In this document: piece by piece, positions 17,467-26,627 of the stretch
How the letters are laid out: the number at the start of each line of letters is the position of its first letter
How positions within the stretch are numbered: the stretch's first letter is position 1
Assembly (NCBI GenBank): GCA_031422555.1
Contig: JANPLZ010000017.1
Location: forward strand, 1-64,000
Length of the DNA: 64,000 nucleotides
DNA from: JANNAT01 sp031422555
GTDB lineage: Bacteria; Pseudomonadota; Alphaproteobacteria; Rhodobacterales; Rhodobacteraceae
Direction: 5' to 3'
Notes under the pieces: generated by a model
What the model was told of the DNA's origin: nothing
Database searches by the model: none
Seen by the model: the letters and a program-made list of their open reading frames with translations, nothing else
Translations under genes and position numbers: made by a program

Positions 17467-18729
17467 ATGAATATCCTTATCCTTGGGTCTGGCGGGCGCG
17501 AACATGCACTGGCTTGGGCGGTGAAACAAAACCCCAAGACCGACCGGCTGATCGTGGCACCCGGCAATGCGGGCATCGCCAGCTTGGCCGAATGTGCCGA
17601 TCTGGATATTCTGGACGGGGCTGCGGTGGTTGAATTTTGCGCCGCCAACGCTGTGGATTTCGTGATTATCGGCCCCGAAGGCCCGCTGGCGGCAGGCGTG
17701 GCCGATGCCACCCGCGCAGCGGGGGTGCTGACGTTCGGGCCATCACAGGCGGCGGCACAGCTTGAGGCATCGAAGGGCTTTACCAAGGCCATTTGCGATG
17801 CCTGCGGTGCGCCAACGGCCGCCTATGCGCATTTTCGCGATCCCGTAGCAGCGCGGGCATATGTGATCCGGCAAGGCGCGCCGATTGTGATCAAGGCGGA
17901 TGGGCTGGCCGCTGGCAAGGGCGTGATCGTGGCTATGACGCTGCCCGAGGCCGTTGCCGCCATCGACGATATGTTCGCCGGTGAATTTGGCGCGGCGGGT
18001 GCCGAGGTGGTGATTGAGGAATTCATGACCGGCGAAGAGGCCAGCTTTTTCGTGCTGACCGACGGCGTGCACGCCCTGGCCTTGGGCACTGCCCAAGACC
18101 ACAAACGGGTGGGCGACGGCGATACCGGCCCCAATACCGGCGGAATGGGGGCCTATTCCCCTGCGCCCGTGCTGACCCAAGCCATCGAAGACCGCGCGAT
18201 GGCCGAGATCATTTTACCCACCATTGCCGAAATGGCCCGGCGCGGCACGCCCTATCAGGGGGTGCTGTTTGCGGGGCTGATGATCGAGAACGGTCAAGGC
18301 CGGTTGGTGGAATACAACGCCCGCTTTGGCGATCCCGAAACCCAGGTGTTGATGATGCGCTTGGGGGGGCAGGCGTTGGATTTGTTACTGGCCTGTGCCG
18401 AGGGGCGGCTGGATACCGCCCGGGTGAATTGGGCCGATGATCACGCGCTGACGGTGGTTATGGCTGCCAAGGGCTATCCGGGGACATATGAAAAAGGCAG
18501 CCAGATCAACGGGCTGCAGGCATTGCCTGAGAACAGCTTTCATATGGCGTTTCACGCGGGCACCGCCTTGACCGATGGCCGGATCACCGCAAACGGCGGC
18601 CGGGTTTTGAACATCACGGCGCGCGGCGCGACTTTGGCCGAAGCCCATGCCCGCGCCTATGCGATGGTGGACCAGATCGACTGGCCGGATGGGTTTTGCA
18701 GGCGTGATATCGGCTGGCGTGCGCTGTAA
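17467..18729 (+). CDS. purD: Phosphoribosylamine--glycine ligase
   Basis: This ATP-grasp enzyme makes glycinamide ribonucleotide, the second step of purine synthesis. It has 420 residues with MNILILGSGGREHALAW at the start, the ATP-grasp motif IVIKADGLAAGKGVIVA, then DHKRVGDGDTGPNTGGMGAY and LVEYNARFGDPETQ. Length and motifs are normal. The sequence ends at 18729 and the next gene is far enough to have its own promoter. Confidence 0.97.
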   Translation: MNILILGSGGREHALAWAVKQNPKTDRLIVAPGNAGIASLAECADLDILDGAAVVEFCAANAVDFVIIGPEGPLAAGVADATRAAGVLTFGPSQAAAQLEASKGFTKAICDACGAPTAAYAHFRDPVAARAYVIRQGAPIVIKADGLAAGKGVIVAMTLPEAVAAIDDMFAGEFGAAGAEVVIEEFMTGEEASFFVLTDGVHALALGTAQDHKRVGDGDTGPNTGGMGAYSPAPVLTQAIEDRAMAEIILPTIAEMARRGTPYQGVLFAGLMIENGQGRLVEYNARFGDPETQVLMMRLGGQALDLLLACAEGRLDTARVNWADDHALTVVMAAKGYPGTYEKGSQINGLQALPENSFHMAFHAGTALTDGRITANGGRVLNITARGATLAEAHARAYAMVDQIDWPDGFCRRDIGWRAL

Positions 18730-18863
18730 ACCGCCGCCGTTACAAAAGCATCACGCAACCGACACAGGCGTGAAATCAGAATCGACCATCCGGGACCAAG
18801 CATTCGTGGCTGCGCCTTGCGCGGGCCACAGTTGTGCTGCCACAGCCACAGATGGAGCCAGTG

Positions 18864-20897
18864 ATGAAAGATCTTGAAAAAGACTATCCCGATTTCAAAT
18901 CCACCCCCTATTACGAACATGGCGATGAAGTGCCGTCCAACACCTCGGCCAACCCCACGATGTATGAAATATCCTTGGCCCGTCCGTCGCGCCGGGGCTT
19001 TTTGTTTGGCGGTCTGGCCACCATCGCCACCGGGTTGTTTGGCGCAAGCCTGACGCCGCGCGCGGCCCTTGCGCAGACCACCGCCACCAGCGGCCTTTTG
19101 GGGTTCACTGCAATTCCGGTCAGCTTTGATGACACCGTGATGGTGCCAGCGGGTTACAAGGTTCAGGTTCTGGCCCCTTGGGGCACACCGATTCTGGGCG
19201 ATATGCCCGCCTATACCGCGGGCGCAAACACGGGTGCCGAACAAGGCATGCAGGTGGGCAGCCACCATGACGGGATGCATTTCTTTGGCATTGACGGATC
19301 ATCCACCGATGGTTTGCTGGTGTTCAACCATGAATATGTCGAGCCGCGCTTTATGCATGCCGCTGCCTGGGCAGGTCAACCGCTGGATGGCGACATGGTG
19401 GTGTTTGATGCCAACGGCAAGCGCGACGATGATCAGGTTTTGAAAGAAGTGAACGGCCATGGCTGTTCGGTTGTTCGCATCACCGCAGGTGCGGACGGCT
19501 GGCAAGTTGTTGCAGATCCGATGAACCGCCGTATCACCGGGGCCACACCGATGGAAATCGCGGGCCCCGCACGCGGATCGGCGCATATGGTGACCAAACA
19601 TTCGCCTGATGGCACGCAGGCGCGCGGCACGCTTAACAACTGCGCCAATGGCAACACGCCTTGGAACACCTATATCACCGCCGAAGAAAACTGGGCCGGT
19701 TACTTCATCAACACCGACGCCGAAATGGCACGCGAGCAAAAGCGGTATGGCATTTCGAACGAAGAATCCCGCTATGGCTGGGAAAAGACCGTGACCAACG
19801 CCGACGAATTTGCCCGGTTTAACGCGGCAGCCACCGGTGCCACATCAAAAGACGATTACCGCAACGAGCCGAACACGTTTGGCTGGCTGGTCGAATTCAA
19901 CCCGTTCGATCCCGCCTCCGTGCCGGTAAAGCGCACCGCTTTGGGCCGATTTGCCCATGAAGGCATTGTGTTTGCACCTGTCACTGCCGGCAAGCCGATT
20001 GTCTGTTATTCCGGCGACGACAGCCGGTTTGAATATATCTACAAGTTCATCTCGGCCGATGCCTATGATGCGGCCACGGCTTCGGGGGCGCTGTTGGATT
20101 CGGGCACGCTTTATGTCGCGCGGTTCAATGCCGATGGCACCGGCGATTGGCTGGCATTGGCACCGGGTGAAAACGGGCTGACGCCAGACGCGGGCTTTGC
20201 CGATCTGGCCGATATTCTGGTCAACACCCGCAGCGCCGCCGATCTGGCCGGGGCCACCAAAATGGACCGCCCGGAATGGGGCACCGTTGATCCGGCCACG
20301 GGCGAGGTGTATTTCACCCTGACCAACAACAACCGCCGTGATCTGACGCAGGTGGATGCCGTAAACCCGCGCGCCGAAAACGTGTTTGGCCAGATCGTGC
20401 GTTGGAAATACGAAAACACCAACCACGCCGACACCAAATTTGCGTGGGAATTGTTTGTGATGGCGGGCAACCCAAAGCAATCAACCACCTTCAACGATCT
20501 GACGCTGAACGACGACAGCATCTTTGCCTGCCCCGATGGCATCTGGTGCGATCCGAACTCGCGGCTGTGGATCCAAACCGATATGGGCGACATCGGGCCA
20601 GATTACGACGGGCCGCTAAAGGATTTCGGCATGAACGCCATGTTGGCCGCCGATCCGCAAACCGGCGAAATCCGCCGCTTTCTGACCGGCCCGCATGGTC
20701 AGGAAATCACCGGCCTGTCGTTGACGCCCGATGGCAAAACGATGTTTGTCAACGTGCAGCATCCGGGCGGCCATGCCAGCCCCGAAGACTTTGCCGCCGG
20801 AAAGTTCGGATCGGGCTTTCCTGATTACAACGGATCGGTGCCACGCTCGGCCACATTGGTCATCACCCGCGACGATAATGGCGTGATCGGCGCCTAA
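18864..20897 (+). CDS. PhoX-family (DUF839) phosphatase, Tat-exported
   Basis: This 677-residue protein belongs to the PhoX/DUF839 family of calcium- and iron-dependent alkaline phosphatases that release phosphate from esters outside the cytoplasm. A twin-arginine signal sits unusually deep, with SRRGFLFGG at residues 42-50 followed by a hydrophobic stretch and TPRAALAQ, leaving a 40-residue acidic leader. Family segments include LVFNHEYVEPRFMH, NCANGNTPWNTYITAEENW, RFAHEGIVF and VNVQHPG. ATG 18864 has GGAG seven bases upstream. I found no convincing Pho box before it, so phosphate control is unproven, and the enzyme class is from family knowledge. Confidence 0.85.
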   Translation: MKDLEKDYPDFKSTPYYEHGDEVPSNTSANPTMYEISLARPSRRGFLFGGLATIATGLFGASLTPRAALAQTTATSGLLGFTAIPVSFDDTVMVPAGYKVQVLAPWGTPILGDMPAYTAGANTGAEQGMQVGSHHDGMHFFGIDGSSTDGLLVFNHEYVEPRFMHAAAWAGQPLDGDMVVFDANGKRDDDQVLKEVNGHGCSVVRITAGADGWQVVADPMNRRITGATPMEIAGPARGSAHMVTKHSPDGTQARGTLNNCANGNTPWNTYITAEENWAGYFINTDAEMAREQKRYGISNEESRYGWEKTVTNADEFARFNAAATGATSKDDYRNEPNTFGWLVEFNPFDPASVPVKRTALGRFAHEGIVFAPVTAGKPIVCYSGDDSRFEYIYKFISADAYDAATASGALLDSGTLYVARFNADGTGDWLALAPGENGLTPDAGFADLADILVNTRSAADLAGATKMDRPEWGTVDPATGEVYFTLTNNNRRDLTQVDAVNPRAENVFGQIVRWKYENTNHADTKFAWELFVMAGNPKQSTTFNDLTLNDDSIFACPDGIWCDPNSRLWIQTDMGDIGPDYDGPLKDFGMNAMLAADPQTGEIRRFLTGPHGQEITGLSLTPDGKTMFVNVQHPGGHASPEDFAAGKFGSGFPDYNGSVPRSATLVITRDDNGVIGA

Positions 20898-20903
20898 GGA
20901 TTT

Positions 20904-20937
20904 GCAAGGGGGCGGGCGCACAACCCCGCCCCCTTGC
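20904..20937 (+). terminator. Long GC-rich hairpin after the phoX-like gene
   Basis: A perfect 13-base-pair stem (GCAAGGGGGCGGG with CCCGCCCCCTTGC) with an eight-base loop starts six bases after the stop codon. There is no T-tract after it, so it may also protect the 3' end or require Rho. Confidence 0.7.
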
Positions 20938-20999
20938 ACCCATCCGCCTGCCCGCTTAGAACACCCCAAATTCGGGGCTTTGGGCAGCGGAGTTGAACC

Positions 21000-22259
21000 A
21001 TGCCGCTTTTGGTGATGAAATTCGGCGGCACCTCGGTGGCTGATCTGGCGCGCATCAAGAACGCGGCCGAAAAGGTCAGGCGTGAAGTGGCGCGCGGCTA
21101 TGACGTGATTGTCATCGTGTCGGCAATGTCGGGTGAAACCAACAAGCTGGTCGGTTTTGTCGAAGGCACGTCGATGCTGTATGATGCGCGCGAATATGAT
21201 GCGATCGTGTCAGCGGGCGAAAATGTGACGGCAGGCTTGCTGGCGCTGACCTTGCAGGACATGGACGTGCCGGCGCGGTCTTGGCAGGGTTGGCAAGTGC
21301 CGATCAACACCACCTCGGCGCATTCGTCGGCGCGGTTTGTGTCGATCCCGCGGACCCATATCGACGCCAAGTTTGCCGAAGGCTTTCGCGTGGCCGTGGT
21401 GGCAGGGTTTCAGGGCGTATCGCCCGAGGGCCGCATCACCACGCTGGGGCGCGGCGGGTCCGATACCACCGCCGTGGCCTTTGCCGCCGCCTTTGGCGCG
21501 GAACGCTGTGACATCTACACCGACGTTGACGGCATCTACACCACCGATCCGCGCATCACTGCCAAAGCGCGGCGGCTGGATAAAATTGCCTTTGAAGAAA
21601 TGCTGGAACTGGCATCTTTGGGGGCCAAAGTGCTGCAAACCCGGTCGGTGGAACTGGCGATGCGCTATAAGGTGCGGCTGCGGGTGCTGTCGTCGTTTGA
21701 AGACACCGATGAAAATTCAGGAACGCTGGTTTGCGACGAGGATGAGATTATGGAATCGAAAGTTGTGTCGGGTGTGGCCTATTCCCGCGATGAGGCAAAG
21801 GTAACACTGGTGCGCGTCGAAGACCGCCCCGGCATTGCCGCCGCGATCTTTGGCCCCTTGGCCGATGCGGGGGTGAATGTGGATATGATTGTGCAGAACA
21901 TATCGGAATTCGCCTCGGGCACCAGCAAAGGGGCCACCACCGACATGACGTTTTCCTGCCCGACCAATCAGGTGGCGCGCGCGCGAAAGGCGATGGAAGA
22001 CGCAGTGGCCGCGGGCACCATCAGCTATGACGATCTGGTGGTTGACAGTGATGTCGCCAAAATTTCCGTCGTGGGCATCGGCATGCGCAGCCATGCGGGG
22101 GTGGCCGCGACGATGTTTGCCGCCCTTTCTGCTGAAAATATAAACATCAAGGTGATTGCGACGTCCGAGATCAAGATTTCCGTGCTGATTGACCGGAAAT
22201 ATATGGAACTGGCCGTCCAAGCCTTGCATGATGCGTTTGAATTGGAAAAAGCCGCCTAA
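21000..22259 (+). CDS. lysC: Aspartate kinase
   Basis: This 419-residue enzyme phosphorylates aspartate, the first step to lysine, methionine and threonine. It has the kinase domain with VMKFGGTSVADLARIKNAA and LGRGGSDTTAVAFAAAF, then two ACT domains at about 265-340 and 350-415 for feedback inhibition (VRVEDRPGIAAAIFGPLADAG and SVVGIGMRSHAGVAATMF). It is of the lysine/threonine-sensitive monofunctional type. An internal start for a separate beta subunit cannot be excluded. ptsP follows after 35 bases on the same strand, a common pairing in alphaproteobacteria. Confidence 0.95.
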   Translation: MPLLVMKFGGTSVADLARIKNAAEKVRREVARGYDVIVIVSAMSGETNKLVGFVEGTSMLYDAREYDAIVSAGENVTAGLLALTLQDMDVPARSWQGWQVPINTTSAHSSARFVSIPRTHIDAKFAEGFRVAVVAGFQGVSPEGRITTLGRGGSDTTAVAFAAAFGAERCDIYTDVDGIYTTDPRITAKARRLDKIAFEEMLELASLGAKVLQTRSVELAMRYKVRLRVLSSFEDTDENSGTLVCDEDEIMESKVVSGVAYSRDEAKVTLVRVEDRPGIAAAIFGPLADAGVNVDMIVQNISEFASGTSKGATTDMTFSCPTNQVARARKAMEDAVAAGTISYDDLVVDSDVAKISVVGIGMRSHAGVAATMFAALSAENINIKVIATSEIKISVLIDRKYMELAVQALHDAFELEKAA

Positions 22260-22294
22260 GGGCAGCTTCTCCGCAAGGGTAAGGCGGGGGTCGA

Positions 22295-24538
22295 ATGCCG
22301 GAACGGAGCGAAAGTGACAGTCGCAAACTGCTGCGCCGCCTGCGTGATGTGTTGGGCACCAACACCAAGGGTCAGGAACGGCTGGACAGCATCACCCATC
22401 TGATTGCCGACAGCATGGGCACCGAAGTGTGTTCGATCTATCTGTTCCGCGATGCTGATACGTTGGAATTATGCGCCACCGAAGGGCTGAAACGCGCGGC
22501 CGTTCACCAGACCCGGATGCGGTTGGGCGAAGGGCTGGTGGGCCGGGTGGCGCGGTTGGGCCAGCCGGTGAACACCGCTGATGCACCGTCTGAAAAAGGC
22601 TTTCGTTTTATGCCGGAAACCGGCGAAGAGCTGTATAGCAGTTTTCTGGGCGTGCCAATTCAACGGGTTGGCGAAAAGCTGGGTGTGCTGGTGGTGCAAT
22701 CGCGCGCCGCCCGGCTGTATTCCGAAGACGATATCTATGCGCTGGATGTGGTCGCGATGGTGCTGGCCGAGATGACCGAGTTGGGCGCGTTTTCCGGTGA
22801 AGACCCGGCGATGGCCGCGCGGCACAAACAACCCGTCATGTTTCGCGGCAATGTGGGGCAGGAGGGCGCTGCCGAAGGCCGCGTCTGGCTGCACGAGCCG
22901 CGCGTTGTCGTCACCAACCCGGTAGCCGATGATCCCTTGACCGAAATTGACCGCATCCGTGCGGCGGTGGGTGAATTGCGCGTGTCGGTCGATGATCTGC
23001 TGGCGGCGGTATCTTTAGACAAAGAGCAAAAGCAAGTGCTGGAGGCTTACCGGATGTTCGCGCATTCGCGCGGCTGGCTGCGCCGGATGGAAGAAGACAT
23101 TCAACGCGGACTTTCCGCCGAGGCGGCGGTGGAAAAGGAACAATCCGCCGCGCGCAACCGGATGGAGCAAGTGCCCGACGCATACTTGCGCGAGCGGCTG
23201 AACGATCTGGACGATCTGTCAAACCGGTTGTTGCGCATTCTGACCGGACAGGGGCGCGATACCGGTGCCATGATGCCGGAAAACCCGGTGTTGGTTGCGC
23301 GCAATATCGGGCCTGCGGAATTGCTGGAATATGGCCGCAAGTTGAAAGGCGTGGTGCTGGAGGAAGGTTCGGTCGGCAGTCACGCGGCGATTGTGGCGCG
23401 GGCATTGGCGATCCCGTTGGTGATCAACGCTGCGCGCATCGCCTCTGAGGCGCTGAACGGCGATGCCATTCTGGTGGACGGGGATCAGGGTCTGGCGCAT
23501 CTGCGCCCGGACGATAACGTGGCCCGGTCGTTTCGCGACAAGATCGCCATGCAGGCGGCGGCGCAGCAGCGCTATGCCAGTTTGCGCGATCTGCCTGCCA
23601 CCTCACGCGATGGGGTGACGGTAACGCTGTTGATGAACGCCGGGTTGATGGCCGATCTGCCCAGTCTGGAAGGATCAGGGGCCGAAGGTGTGGGTCTGTT
23701 TCGCACCGAATTGCAGTTCCTGATCCGCAACAAGATGCCGCAACGCAATGAATTGGTGCAGCTTTATTCGCGGGTGATTGAGGCCGCCAAAGGCCGCCCG
23801 GTGGCGTTTCGAACCTTGGACATCGGGTCGGACAAAGTGCTGCCCTATATGAAGCCGCAGGATGAGCCGAACCCCGCGATGGGCTGGCGCGCAATCCGGG
23901 TGGGTCTGGACAAGCCCGGTGTGTTGCGCATGCAGTTGCAGGCGTTGATCCGCGCCACCCAAGGGCGGCCATTGTCGGTGATGTTTCCGTTTATTGCCGA
24001 ACATGGCGAGTTCATGGCGGCACGCGGCCATGTGCTGCGCGAAATTCACCGCGAAAAAAGTCTTGGCCATCCAGTGCCAGAGCAGTTGGAAATCGGCGCG
24101 ATGCTGGAGACGCCCAGCCTTGCCTATGCGCCGCAAGCGTTTTTCGATCTGACCGATTTCATCTCGATCGGCGGCAATGATCTGAAACAGTTTTTCTTTG
24201 CCGCCGACCGTGAAAACGAACGGGTGCGTAAACGCTATGACACGCTGAATGTGTCGTTTCTGAACTTTCTGGACCTGATCGTGCAGCGCTGTGCCGCGTC
24301 GGGCACAAGGCTTTCGTTTTGCGGCGAAGATGCGGGCCGCCCGATTGAGGCGCTGGCCTTTGCGGCCATCGGGTTGCGGGTGTTGTCGATGCGGCCTGCA
24401 TCGGTGGGGCCGGTAAAGGCGCTGTTGCGCCGGGTCGATCTGGGGGCGGCGCGCGAGGTGATTGATGCAGCCCGCGCGCGCGGCGACGAAACTGTGCGCC
24501 CGGCGCTGATGGACTGGTTGGCATTGCAGGTTGAGTGA
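22295..24538 (+). CDS. ptsP: Phosphoenolpyruvate-protein phosphotransferase PtsP (EI-Ntr)
   Basis: This 747-residue protein is enzyme I of the nitrogen-related PTS, which passes phosphate from PEP to NPr and then EIIA-Ntr. It starts with a GAF domain (residues about 20-150; RLDSITHLIADSMGTEVCSIY) that in homologues senses glutamine, followed by the PEP-utilising N domain, the phospho-histidine domain with H363 in GSVGSHAAIVARAL, and the TIM-barrel domain with GVGLFRTELQFL, MFPFI and SIGGNDLKQF. The full architecture is intact. lysC lies just upstream; NPr and EIIA genes are not in the window. Confidence 0.95.
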   Translation: MPERSESDSRKLLRRLRDVLGTNTKGQERLDSITHLIADSMGTEVCSIYLFRDADTLELCATEGLKRAAVHQTRMRLGEGLVGRVARLGQPVNTADAPSEKGFRFMPETGEELYSSFLGVPIQRVGEKLGVLVVQSRAARLYSEDDIYALDVVAMVLAEMTELGAFSGEDPAMAARHKQPVMFRGNVGQEGAAEGRVWLHEPRVVVTNPVADDPLTEIDRIRAAVGELRVSVDDLLAAVSLDKEQKQVLEAYRMFAHSRGWLRRMEEDIQRGLSAEAAVEKEQSAARNRMEQVPDAYLRERLNDLDDLSNRLLRILTGQGRDTGAMMPENPVLVARNIGPAELLEYGRKLKGVVLEEGSVGSHAAIVARALAIPLVINAARIASEALNGDAILVDGDQGLAHLRPDDNVARSFRDKIAMQAAAQQRYASLRDLPATSRDGVTVTLLMNAGLMADLPSLEGSGAEGVGLFRTELQFLIRNKMPQRNELVQLYSRVIEAAKGRPVAFRTLDIGSDKVLPYMKPQDEPNPAMGWRAIRVGLDKPGVLRMQLQALIRATQGRPLSVMFPFIAEHGEFMAARGHVLREIHREKSLGHPVPEQLEIGAMLETPSLAYAPQAFFDLTDFISIGGNDLKQFFFAADRENERVRKRYDTLNVSFLNFLDLIVQRCAASGTRLSFCGEDAGRPIEALAFAAIGLRVLSMRPASVGPVKALLRRVDLGAAREVIDAARARGDETVRPALMDWLALQVE

Positions 24539-24549
24539 TGCCCGGGTGC

Positions 24550-24644
24550 GAAAATTCTTAAGAAAGAATTTTGGGGGGCGCTGCCCCCAAGAGGTTTGGC
24601 AAGGCCAAACCTCTTCCCCCGGAGTATTTTTGCCAAAGTGAAAT
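24550..24644. repeat. Composite palindromic repeat, copy A (three stem-loops plus conserved tail)
   Basis: Three back-to-back palindromes are present: AAAATTCTT/AAGAATTTT (24551-24572), TTGGGGG/CCCCCAA (24571-24590) and a perfect 10-pair stem GAGGTTTGGC/GCCAAACCTC (24591-24613). They are followed by a tail CCCCCGGAGTATTTTTGCC and AAAGTGAA. The tail recurs at 29543-29572 and the first palindrome at 41782-41803. It sits between the convergent ptsP and ecsC-like genes and could end transcription from both sides. Confidence 0.75.
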
Positions 24645-24647
24645 TGA

Positions 24648-25406
24648 TCAGGCTTTTTTGGTCGTGGGCAGCGCTGTGGCTTTTGAAAAAGCCGCGACGA
24701 CCTGTTCGCCGCCGTGCAATTCTGCCAGCCGCATCAGCGCAAAGCGGATCCGGGCCATTTCGCGGTAATAGCCAAGATAGGCGGCGTTCAGTGCAGCCCC
24801 AGTGACCGCGCCCAACAGCGGCACCATTTGGGCCGCCAGTTTCTGGCCCATCGCCGCCGCCAGACGGGGGGCCACCGTGGCGATGATCTTTTGCAGCGCG
24901 GGTCCGGTGATGGTCAGCCGCGCCGAGAGAAACGCCGAATTTGCCCCGTCATCATTTTGCAGCGGGCTGCCTGCAGCGAACACCTCAAGGCAGGCTGCAC
25001 GGATGCCGGGTTCAGAGGCATCAAAGCCTGCCAGGGTGGCCTCACGCCGGATGGCGTGCAAAATCACCGTGATGGTCAGCGGCAATTCGGCGAGGGACGT
25101 GGCCAATCCGCCTGCGCCACCCGCCGCTCCGGTGGCCATGGCCGCAAGCGTTGAACCGCGCCGCCCCAGATCGGGGCCCTGTTCGGCCGCCCCCGCCAAA
25201 CCATGCGCGGCCGTCAGGGCCGCCACGATCAGGCGGTCTAATTCTGTGCGCAAACGGGGTGGCAAGCGGTCAATCTGGCCCTCGATACCGCCGCCCATGC
25301 GATTGACCAAGGCCATCACCGGACCATTGGCACGACCGTAGGCGCGGGCAAGATCGGCGATCTGATCGGCAGGGGGTGCGGCGCGCAAGGCGGGAAGGTT
25401 TGACAT
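24648..25406 (-). CDS. EcsC-family protein
   Basis: This 252-residue protein matches the EcsC family named for the third gene of a Bacillus ABC transporter operon; its biochemical role is unknown. The core is glycine- and alanine-rich with amphipathic helices: GRRGSTLAAMATGAAGGAGG, LAELPLTITVILHAIRREA and LLGAVTGAALNAAYLGYY. ELPLT and the C-terminal LNAAYxGYYxxxARxRF segment are typical. It is convergent with ptsP across a repeat element. The ATG at 25406 has a GGGGT stretch upstream. Confidence 0.8.
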   Translation of the reverse strand: MSNLPALRAAPPADQIADLARAYGRANGPVMALVNRMGGGIEGQIDRLPPRLRTELDRLIVAALTAAHGLAGAAEQGPDLGRRGSTLAAMATGAAGGAGGLATSLAELPLTITVILHAIRREATLAGFDASEPGIRAACLEVFAAGSPLQNDDGANSAFLSARLTITGPALQKIIATVAPRLAAAMGQKLAAQMVPLLGAVTGAALNAAYLGYYREMARIRFALMRLAELHGGEQVVAAFSKATALPTTKKA

Positions 25407-25424
25407 ACCCCTAATGTGGGGATG

Positions 25425-25961
25425 TTAGCCGCGCTGTGCAATGGGGTCTGGCTGGGCCACCGTCGGCAAGGTTGCCCCCGAAGCCTTGGTCACCGCACCC
25501 GACACCGCCGCCCAAGCCCCGGCTTTCAGCGCCAGTCCCAGCACCCTGTCGGGGTTGGTCGGTGGCGGCATGACGATTTGGGCCAGTTTTTCAAAGCCGA
25601 ACCGCGCGTAATAGGGCGCATCGCCCACCAGCATGGCGCGTTCCCAGCCCAGACGGCGGGCCTCATGCAGGCTTTCGTTGATCAACAGCGCGCCCAACCC
25701 TTCGCCTTGGCGGGTCGGATGCACCGCAATCGGACCCAGCAGCAGCACGTCTTCGCCCCCAGCCTCGGCCGGCCAATAGCGGATGGCGGCGGCCAGGGTG
25801 CCATCTTCGTCGCGCAAGATCAGGCACAGTGCGGCCACCGTTGGCACCCCGTCCCGCAACCGGTAGGATGACAGCGCGGTGCGACCGGGGCCAAAGCACA
25901 GATCATAGAGGGCTTCCACCTCCCACCAGTCGGCCTCGGTCTCTTCTTCCAGTCTATACAT
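25425..25961 (-). CDS. GNAT-family N-acetyltransferase
   Basis: This roughly 178-residue protein has an acetyl-CoA binding core: GPIAVHPTRQGEGLGALLINE contains the Q/RxxGxG/A loop (RQGEGLG), followed by GWERAMLVGDAPYYARFGFE. It is like YhbS-type acetyltransferases. The substrate is unknown. Three in-frame ATGs (26003, 25973, 25961) are possible; I chose 25961 because homologues that I recall begin with an MxRxEEET-type sequence. It is probably co-transcribed with the ecsC-like gene, 18 bases downstream. Confidence 0.85.
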   Translation of the reverse strand: MYRLEEETEADWWEVEALYDLCFGPGRTALSSYRLRDGVPTVAALCLILRDEDGTLAAAIRYWPAEAGGEDVLLLGPIAVHPTRQGEGLGALLINESLHEARRLGWERAMLVGDAPYYARFGFEKLAQIVMPPPTNPDRVLGLALKAGAWAAVSGAVTKASGATLPTVAQPDPIAQRG

Positions 25962-26041
25962 GGTGGCGCGCATCCCGGAATCATCTGGAAACGCGCGTAA
26001 CATGGCGTTACGTCAGGATCAAACCCTGTAGGAAGGCCACA

Positions 26042-26617
26042 ATGTTTTACCGACCCCAAGACGGCCACGGCCTGCCGCACAGCCCGTTCGCAGCCATTTG
26101 TGCGCCGCGCCCGATTGGCTGGATTTCAACCCGTGGACCGCAGGGCGACAACCTTGCCCCCTATTCGTTTTTCAACGCCATCGCCTATGCGCCACCGCAA
26201 GTGATGTTTGCAGGCGATCTGAAAGACAGCATTCGCAACGTGCAAGACAGCGGGGTTTTCGCGGTTAATCTGGTCGAAGTCGCGATGATGGCGGCGATGA
26301 ATGCGTCGTCGGCCACATGGGCGCGCGGGGTGGATGAATTTGTGCAGGCGGGTGTGGCCAAAGCCCCATGCAGCACAATAGATTGCCCGCGTGTGGATGG
26401 CGCACCGGCCACGCTTGAATGCCGGATGCAGCAGGTGATCACCCTGAAGGGCGGTGCCGATTTCATGGTCATCGGCGAGGTGACGGGCGTGCATCTGCGC
26501 GATGATTGTGTGGTGGACGGGCGGTTTGATGTGACGCAGTTCGGGCTGGTATCACGGCTGGGCTACCGCGATTATGCGATCATCCGCGATGTGGTTGCGC
26601 TGGAGCGGCCAAAGTAA
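26042..26617 (+). CDS. Flavin reductase-like FMN-binding protein
   Basis: This 191-residue protein has the split-barrel flavin reductase fold (DIM6/NTAB group): residues AICAPRPIGWISTRGPQGDNLAPYSFFNAIAY, cited in part as PRPIGWISTRG and NLAPYSFFNAI, form the FMN phosphate site. It probably binds FMN and may reduce flavin with NAD(P)H for a partner monooxygenase, though none is adjacent. ATG 26042 has AGGAAGG eight bases upstream. The longer frame that begins at 25829 overlaps the GNAT gene and is not real. Confidence 0.87.
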   Translation: MFYRPQDGHGLPHSPFAAICAPRPIGWISTRGPQGDNLAPYSFFNAIAYAPPQVMFAGDLKDSIRNVQDSGVFAVNLVEVAMMAAMNASSATWARGVDEFVQAGVAKAPCSTIDCPRVDGAPATLECRMQQVITLKGGADFMVIGEVTGVHLRDDCVVDGRFDVTQFGLVSRLGYRDYAIIRDVVALERPK

Positions 26618-26627
26618 AAGAACCGGC

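Noticed and set aside
18730..18863. Pho box upstream of the PhoX-like gene
   Set aside because: No pair of CTGTCAT-like half-sites with proper spacing is present; weak CACAG repeats are not convincing.
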